This document shows, piece by piece, positions 58,614 to 64,000 of a DNA stretch of 64,000 nt (position 1 is the stretch's first letter; each line of letters begins with the position of its first letter). A program made the translations under genes and the position numbers. The stretch spans positions 1,178,001-1,242,000 of the forward strand of contig CAVUHO010000010.1 in NCBI GenBank assembly GCA_963741385.1, read 5' to 3'. The notes beneath the pieces are model-generated. The model made no database searches, was not told the origin of the DNA, and worked only from the letters and a program-made list of their open reading frames with translations. Source of the stretch: Sulfomarinibacter sp963741385. Lineage in GTDB: Bacteria; Acidobacteriota; Thermoanaerobaculia; Thermoanaerobaculales; Sulfomarinibacteraceae.

Positions 58614-61600
58614 TCAGTCAATATCCACGACATTTTCCGGTCCAACGGTCTTCAGATACATGTAGTACAACAACGGGATGACGATGAGCGTGAGGGCGGT
58701 CGATACAACGACTCCGGCGATCAACGACACCGCCAGACCCTGAAAGATCGGGTCCAGGTAGATCACCGCGCCGCCGACCACGAGCGCCGCCGCGGTGAGG
58801 ACGATCGGGCGGAAGCGCACCGCACCGGCCTTGAGCACCGCGTCTTCGAGGTCTTCCCCGGCCTGCAGCTCGAGGTCGATAAAGTCAACGAGGAGGATCG
58901 AGTTGCGGACGATGATGCCGGCCAGCGCGATAAAACCGATCATCGAGGTGGCGGTGAAGAAGACACCGAGCACGCCGTGCGCCGGCAGGATTCCGATCAG
59001 CGTCAGCGGAATCGGCGCCATGATGATCATCGGTGTGATGAACGATCGGAACCACCCCACCACCAGAACGTAGATGAAGACCATCACCACGGCGAAGGCG
59101 ATTCCCATGTCGCGGAAGACTTCATACGTGATCTGCCACTCGCCGTCCCATTTCATCATGAAACGGGTCGGGTCGTCAGGCATGTGGGTGGAGATGATAG
59201 GCAGCTTTTCGCCGAGCGGCGTGACAATGTCTTCGAGGCGGTCCTTCATGTTGAAGATGGCGTAGACCGGCGATTCATCCGAACCCGCCACCTCGCCGAG
59301 GACGTAGGTCACCGGCTGCAGGTTCTTGTGGTAACGGAAGTGCTCCCGGCTGGTCTCGCGGGCGGTCACCAGTTCGGCCAGCGGCACCATGCTGCCGTCG
59401 CCGCCGTGGACCGTCAGCTGCAGGAGGTCGTCGATGTGTGAGCGCTGCGCCCGCTGCAGCCGCAGCACGATGGGAACCGCCTCGCGGGCGGCGGGGACGT
59501 GGGCGAGGCCGGCCTCGCCCCCCGCCAGTGCGACGCGCAGCGTCCGCACCACCTGCTCCGGGGTCACGCCGGTGCGGATCGCTTTTTCGCGATCGATCTC
59601 GATCTCCCACCGTGGAGCGGGCTCCTCCACATACCAGTCCACATCGACCACGCCGTCGGTCTGTTCAAAGATCTCCCTGACCTGCTTGGCGACGGCAAGG
59701 CGGCCCTCGAGCGTCGGCCCGTAGATCTCGGCGACCATCGTCGACAATACCGGCGGCCCCGGCGGCACCTCGGTGACCTTGACGCTGACACCGAACCGGT
59801 CACCGATGGGCACCACGAGGTCACGAATCCGCTTGGAGATGTCGTGCGACTCGGACGCCCGCAAGTGCTTGTCGACGAGGTTGATCTGGATGTCGGCGAC
59901 GTTGGCGCCGGAGCGCAGGAAGTAGTGGCGAACCAGACCGTTGAAGTTGAAGGGCGCCGACGTGCCCACGTAGACCTGGAAGTCGGTGACCTCGGGGACC
60001 GAACGAAACACGCCGGCGATCTCGCGGGCGGCCGCATTCGTCTGTTCGAGGGTGAATCCTTCAGGGGCGTCGATGACCACCTGCAGCTCCGACTTGTTGT
60101 CGAAGGGCAGCATCTTGACCTTGACGAAGTGGAACCACACCGTCGTCAAGGACAGTGCGAGCACCACAACCACCCCGATGAGGACCGAATAGCGGAGAAC
60201 CCGCGAGCCGATCAGTGGCCCCATGACACCGGCGTAGATGCGATGGATCCTCGTCTCCTCTGGAGTTTCCTGGTCGGGCGAGGCGTCCACATTTTCGAGC
60301 TGCGCCTCGGCGTGTTTGCGGAACAGTTTGAAGGTCAGCCACGGCGAAATGACGAACGCCACCACCAGAGAGAACAGCATCGCGGCCGACGCGTTGACCG
60401 GGATCGGTCGCATGTATGGGCCCATCAGTCCGGACACGAAGGCGAGAGGCATCAGTGCGGCAATGACCGTGAAGGTGGCGAGAATCGTCGGATTGCCCAC
60501 CTCGTCCACCGCGTACACGGTGGCGAGCCGTGGGTTGGCCCACTTGAGCTCGTAGTGGCGGTGGATGTTCTCCACCACCACGATGGCGTCGTCGACCAGG
60601 ATGCCGATGGCGAAGATCAGCGCGAAGAGGGTCACCCGGTTGAGGGTGTAACCGAAGAAGTACGATGCCGCGATGGTCAGGGCGAGGGTGACGGGGACGG
60701 CCACCGCCACCACGATGCCCTCACGGCGGCCCAACACGAGGGCCATCAGAATCACCACCGCGAAGGTGGCGATCAGCATGTGCTTGATGAGCTCGTTCGA
60801 CTTTTCATCGGCGGTAAAGCCGTAGTCACGGGTCTTGGTGATAGTGATGTTCGAGGGGATCAGCCGGCCCGCAAGCGAGTCGATCAGGCGGTCGAGTTCC
60901 TCGACGAGGACCACGGCGTTGGTGCCGGGCTTCTTGGCCACCGCCAGCGTCACCGCCGGAGTGTCGACGTCTGCCTCCTCGATGCCGCTCTCGGGCGCTG
61001 CGGGCCCGCTGCCCATCCACACGTAGGAGGTCGGCTCCTCGGGGCCGTCGCTGACCGCAGCCACGTCCTTGAGATAGACCGGACGGCCGCCGTAGACGCC
61101 CACCACGACGTCGCCGATCTCGTCCGCGTCGCGGAGGAACGTTCCGACGTCCACCTGGATCTCGCGGTCGAGGTTGACCGCGTTACCCGCCGGCAAACGC
61201 CAGTTCACTCCGCGCAGAGCCTGGTACGCCTGGAGGATCGAGACGTTGAACGAAGCCAGACGATCGCGGTCGAAATCCACCCGCACCACCCGGCGCTGCC
61301 CTCCGAGGACCCACACCTGGGCCACCCGGGGGTGCCGGGTCAGCTCGACCTTGAGCTCTTCGCCCACCTGCCGGAGCTCCGCCGGCGAAGCGGTCTTGCT
61401 CCACAGGGTATAGGCGGCAACCGGAACATCGTCGATCGAACGCGGCTTGACCACCGGCGGCATCATGCCTTCCGGCATCAGGTCCATCGCCGACTGGATT
61501 TTGGCGTGCACCCGCGACGCAGCCTGGTCGGGATCGCTGCCGACCAGGAAGCGGACGATGATGAGCCCACCGGACGGCTGCGAGGTCGAATAGATGAAGT

Positions 61601-61964
61601 CGACGTTCTCGATCTCGTACAGCAACTTCTCGAGGGGTGTGATGACGCGGTTCTCCACCTCCTCGGCGCTGGCGCCCGGATAGCCGACCATCACGTCGAT
61701 CATGGGTACCTTGATCTGCGGCTCCTCCTCGCGCGGTGTGATGAGGACGGCGAACGCGCCGAGGAGGAGCGAAAACACCACGAACAGGGGCGTCAGCTTC
61801 GACTCGAGGAACGCCTTGGCGATGGAGCCGGAGGCGCCGAGGGGGCGCCGGGTCATCTTCAGGCGAAGCGCGTCCCGCCGCGCCTGCTCGAGCTCCTTGG
61901 GAGTCGGCGAGGCGTCACCGTCGCGCGGTTCAGGGGCGCTGCCAGAAAGCCGTTCGTCGTTCAT
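58614..61964 (-). CDS. RND efflux permease
   Basis: The 1116-residue protein has TM1 (LTPLFVVFSLLLGAFAVLIT), a long N-terminal periplasmic loop with VGYPGASAEEVENRVITPLE, the TM4 proton-relay segment FAIGILVDDAIVVVENIHRH with two aspartates, and the matching second half with HGVLGVFFTATSMIGFIALA. A leader of about 50 charged residues precedes TM1. It is the pump of a tripartite system of HAE/CusA type; the substrate cannot be assigned. Its start overlaps the adaptor stop by four bases. Confidence 0.95.
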   Translation of the reverse strand: MNDERLSGSAPEPRDGDASPTPKELEQARRDALRLKMTRRPLGASGSIAKAFLESKLTPLFVVFSLLLGAFAVLITPREEEPQIKVPMIDVMVGYPGASAEEVENRVITPLEKLLYEIENVDFIYSTSQPSGGLIIVRFLVGSDPDQAASRVHAKIQSAMDLMPEGMMPPVVKPRSIDDVPVAAYTLWSKTASPAELRQVGEELKVELTRHPRVAQVWVLGGQRRVVRVDFDRDRLASFNVSILQAYQALRGVNWRLPAGNAVNLDREIQVDVGTFLRDADEIGDVVVGVYGGRPVYLKDVAAVSDGPEEPTSYVWMGSGPAAPESGIEEADVDTPAVTLAVAKKPGTNAVVLVEELDRLIDSLAGRLIPSNITITKTRDYGFTADEKSNELIKHMLIATFAVVILMALVLGRREGIVVAVAVPVTLALTIAASYFFGYTLNRVTLFALIFAIGILVDDAIVVVENIHRHYELKWANPRLATVYAVDEVGNPTILATFTVIAALMPLAFVSGLMGPYMRPIPVNASAAMLFSLVVAFVISPWLTFKLFRKHAEAQLENVDASPDQETPEETRIHRIYAGVMGPLIGSRVLRYSVLIGVVVVLALSLTTVWFHFVKVKMLPFDNKSELQVVIDAPEGFTLEQTNAAAREIAGVFRSVPEVTDFQVYVGTSAPFNFNGLVRHYFLRSGANVADIQINLVDKHLRASESHDISKRIRDLVVPIGDRFGVSVKVTEVPPGPPVLSTMVAEIYGPTLEGRLAVAKQVREIFEQTDGVVDVDWYVEEPAPRWEIEIDREKAIRTGVTPEQVVRTLRVALAGGEAGLAHVPAAREAVPIVLRLQRAQRSHIDDLLQLTVHGGDGSMVPLAELVTARETSREHFRYHKNLQPVTYVLGEVAGSDESPVYAIFNMKDRLEDIVTPLGEKLPIISTHMPDDPTRFMMKWDGEWQITYEVFRDMGIAFAVVMVFIYVLVVGWFRSFITPMIIMAPIPLTLIGILPAHGVLGVFFTATSMIGFIALAGIIVRNSILLVDFIDLELQAGEDLEDAVLKAGAVRFRPIVLTAAALVVGGAVIYLDPIFQGLAVSLIAGVVVSTALTLIVIPLLYYMYLKTVGPENVVDID

Positions 61965-63043
61965 CGCTCGACCTCCAGGGTCGTCCCGTCAGCCACCGGT
62001 CCGGGTGCGTTGACCGCAACGATGTCGCCCTCGTTGAGCCCCGAGAGGACTTCGATGAGGCCGTCTCCCTGGTCGGCGCCGGTGGTGACGGCGCGGGTGC
62101 GGGCGGTGCCGTCATCGGCGCGAACCACGACCAGTTCGAGACCGCCGCGCCGGTGCACGGCGCTGGCCGGAACGACCAGGCGATCGGTCACGTCACCCGT
62201 GATCACCGCGCGCCCGCTCAAACCCGACGCGATCGTGGCCTTGCCGAGCCCGACCTTGACGGTGAAGGTGTGGGTGGCGGGATCCGCAGTCGGCACGACC
62301 TCGACGACCGTGCCGCCGATGATGCCAAGGTCCGGACGGGAATCGATCTCCACATTGACGGCATCGCCCGTCGCGACTCGTGAGACGTCGCCTTCCCGCA
62401 CCACCAGCCAGAGCTGTTGTCCGCCGATCGCCTCGACCTGGATAAGCGGGCGGCCGGGCGCCGCCAGATCACCGACCTCGACCATGGTGGCGACGACGCG
62501 TGCGGCGAACGGCGCCCTCACCTTGGAGTCGTCGGAGATCGAGGCGGCGGTCTGGACCGCACCCTCCGCCTGCTCGACGGCGCCGCGTGCCTGTTCGTAC
62601 TGCATGCGCGCCATGTCGAGCTCGAGATCCGAAGCGGCGTGCTCGGCATGCAGCGCTTCGAAACGGTGAAAATTCCGTTCGGCCAGCGCGAGTGCGGCCG
62701 AGGCCTGGGCGCGAGCCCCTTCGGCCTGTGAGAGTTGTCCCTCCGAGGCCTGCGGTTGGATCTCCAACAGGGTTTGGTCCTTACCCACGACATCCCCGGG
62801 GCGAACGTGGAGAGCCACGACGGGTCCCATGGCCCGGCTTGAGATCTCCGCCTGTCGCGTGGGTTGGACAATGCCGCGAACCTCGATCGGACGCTGGGCG
62901 CTCACGCGTTCGACTTCGGTCACCTGCACCTGCAACGGCACGAGGGCCGTGCCGGCCTGTTCGGGTTGGTCGTGGCCGCACGCGACCGTCACAGTCAGAG
63001 CTACCATCGGGATCAGAGTCAAAAAACGAGCTGGCGTGTTCAT
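61961..63043 (-). CDS. RND periplasmic adaptor lipoprotein
   Basis: The 360-residue protein has a lipoprotein signal (MNTPARFLTLIPMVALTVTV with lipobox VACG). The barrel-sandwich (lipoyl-like) halves are MGPVVALHVRPGDVVGKDQT and SKVRAPFAARVVATMVEVGD, with a helical hairpin of heptad type between them (residues about 105-165). It ends with a membrane-proximal domain containing LSGLNEGDIVAVNAPGPV. It bridges the permease and the TolC-like channel; start and stop overlap both neighbours. Confidence 0.94.
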   Translation of the reverse strand: MNTPARFLTLIPMVALTVTVACGHDQPEQAGTALVPLQVQVTEVERVSAQRPIEVRGIVQPTRQAEISSRAMGPVVALHVRPGDVVGKDQTLLEIQPQASEGQLSQAEGARAQASAALALAERNFHRFEALHAEHAASDLELDMARMQYEQARGAVEQAEGAVQTAASISDDSKVRAPFAARVVATMVEVGDLAAPGRPLIQVEAIGGQQLWLVVREGDVSRVATGDAVNVEIDSRPDLGIIGGTVVEVVPTADPATHTFTVKVGLGKATIASGLSGRAVITGDVTDRLVVPASAVHRRGGLELVVVRADDGTARTRAVTTGADQGDGLIEVLSGLNEGDIVAVNAPGPVADGTTLEVER

Positions 63044-64000
63044 CAGTTCCCCTCCATGTTCTCGATGACGGGCGCCCCGGACACATACTTCAACCGGTGG
63101 GCGCCGAGGGCGGTGTCGTAGCGTGCGACGAGCTCACGGGTCTCCGCCTCGCGGAGCGCGGTCTCGGCGTCGAGCAGGTCGATCATCTTGTCGAGACCTT
63201 GCTTGAATCGATTCTCCCGGACGCGCAAACCCTCCGCAGCCGCCTCCAGGGCCGATACTGCCGCCGCGTGGCGAATCCTGGCGGTTGTCAGGTCCAGCCA
63301 TGCCTGCTGGACCTCGAGCCGGACGCCCTCCTCGAAGCGATGGATGTCGGCTTCGAAGGAGGCCGTTTCGTGACGCGCGGCCGTGCGTGCCGCGGTGCCG
63401 GCGCCGCCGCCCCAGAGATCGATCTTGGCGACTGCCATGACCGACCCGGAGTTGCCGTTCGAGCCGAAGATCGCGTCGTCGTAGAGATCGTAGTGGCCGA
63501 CCACCGCGACCTTGGGGAAGTAGCCCGGCCGTGCGGCTTTCTCCTCGAGGCGTCCAGCTTCGAGGTTGAGGCGAGCCGCCACGAGGTCGTCACGTTCCTC
63601 GAGCGCGGCGGTGATCCAGTTCTCGATGTCGCCGCCGATTTCCGGTTGCAGCGGCAGCGGGGCCAGAGTCCGCAGGGTTGTCTGGTTGGCGCCCATCTGA
63701 AAGTTGAGCGCCGCCTGCGCGAGCCTGGCGCCGGCCTCGGCCTGGGCCACGTACTCGTCCAACTCGGCAAGATAGACCCTCGCCCGCAGGACATCCGCGT
63801 CGAGAATGATGCCCTGGGCGGCGTATTGTTCCGCGATTCTGACGTGCTCGGCGGTGGTGGACCGGGCCTTGCCGAGCAGGGCCATGTTCTCGCGCGCCTT
63901 GGCGAGGTTGTAGTACGACGTGATTGTCTCGAACGCGACCTTTTGCCGGACCTGGGCGTGGGTGTGTTCCTCGGCGGTGGCCATGGATTCGGCCTGGCCG
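63043..64000 (-). CDS. TolC-family outer-membrane efflux protein (partial, 5' end outside)
   Basis: The frame is open to the window end, so the N-terminus is missing; about 318 residues are seen. Long amphipathic helices with TolC-type repeats are visible: VAFETITSYYNLAKARENMA, VRIAEQYAAQGIILDADVLR, and in the second half VRLEVQQAWLDLTTARIRHA and LDKMIDLLDAETALREAETR. It forms the outer-membrane exit duct of the RND system and is the first seen gene of the operon. Confidence 0.92.
   Translation of the reverse strand, partial: GQAESMATAEEHTHAQVRQKVAFETITSYYNLAKARENMALLGKARSTTAEHVRIAEQYAAQGIILDADVLRARVYLAELDEYVAQAEAGARLAQAALNFQMGANQTTLRTLAPLPLQPEIGGDIENWITAALEERDDLVAARLNLEAGRLEEKAARPGYFPKVAVVGHYDLYDDAIFGSNGNSGSVMAVAKIDLWGGGAGTAARTAARHETASFEADIHRFEEGVRLEVQQAWLDLTTARIRHAAAVSALEAAAEGLRVRENRFKQGLDKMIDLLDAETALREAETRELVARYDTALGAHRLKYVSGAPVIENMEGN

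Noticed and set aside
58455..62669. Very long plus-strand frames opposite the RND permease and adaptor
   Set aside because: Mirror frames of GC-rich codons, with Asp/His/Arg-rich nonsense translation; the minus-strand proteins are unmistakable.

Overview
The window is a GC-rich bacterial chromosome segment with dense genes, an intact rRNA operon (16S-tRNA-Ile-tRNA-Ala-23S-5S) and no phage, transposase or CRISPR genes that I can see. The gene set points to a diderm bacterium: SecDF-YajC, a PilMNOPQ type IV pilus assembly cluster, TolQR-TonB-TolB, LolA-like and RND/TolC systems. The GWxTD-domain protein, the calx-beta/beta-propeller surface protein ending in a DGFESG-type tail, the IPT/TIG lipoprotein and the look of the 16S sequence suggest Acidobacteriota, possibly a Thermoanaerobaculia-like lineage. 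That placement is inference; a database comparison of the 16S at 50928-52487 would settle it.

Layout. 1-4447: end of a LolA-like gene, then tgt-yajC-secD-secF. 4759-7211: bifunctional (p)ppGpp enzyme, and rpmB on the opposite strand. 7645-13390: pilM-N-O-P-Q and a small lipoprotein. 13407-15707: an IPT/TIG lipoprotein gene broken by six frameshifts. 15751-19104: TPR protein, roadblock/LC7 protein and accB-accC. 19186-22500: aroK, a phosphoesterase and a HEAT-cyclophilin fusion. 22749-26226: large secreted propeller/calx-beta protein. 26215-32429: CNNM/CorC protein, membrane-anchored unknown, Mrp ATPase, alpha/beta hydrolase. 31101-38561 (minus strand): tilS-hpt-ftsH-folP-cdaA-cdaR-glmM, joining tRNA modification, purine salvage, folate, c-di-AMP and wall-precursor synthesis. 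38617-41995: tRNA-Met, a zinc-finger miniprotein overlapping a lysine-less aminotransferase-fold protein, hflX and an FmdB-type protein. 42004-42600: a block of repeats. 42637-45518: Tat-exported phosphoesterase, MFS transporter and zinc-ribbon protein. 45751-50230: tRNA-Phe, tolQ-tolR-tonB/tolA-tolB and purN. 50607-56180: rRNA operon with tandem promoters and terminator. 56344-64000: GWxTD protein, then a minus-strand tripartite RND efflux operon with a DUF2892-like membrane protein, a PII-like protein and a 29-residue membrane peptide downstream.

The least ordinary content lies between genes and in a few proteins. (i) Intergenic arrays of 7- or 8-bp units, several placed as inverted pairs around a spacer. 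(ii) A family of hairpin elements with conserved ends and a variable self-complementary core, including an 87-bp tandem triplet. (iii) A PLP-fold protein without its catalytic lysine, translationally coupled to a zinc-finger miniprotein. (iv) SecF with a helix-hairpin-helix-like insert. (v) Eight apparent frameshifts, all of the same sense (+1), which looks more like sequence error than gene decay.
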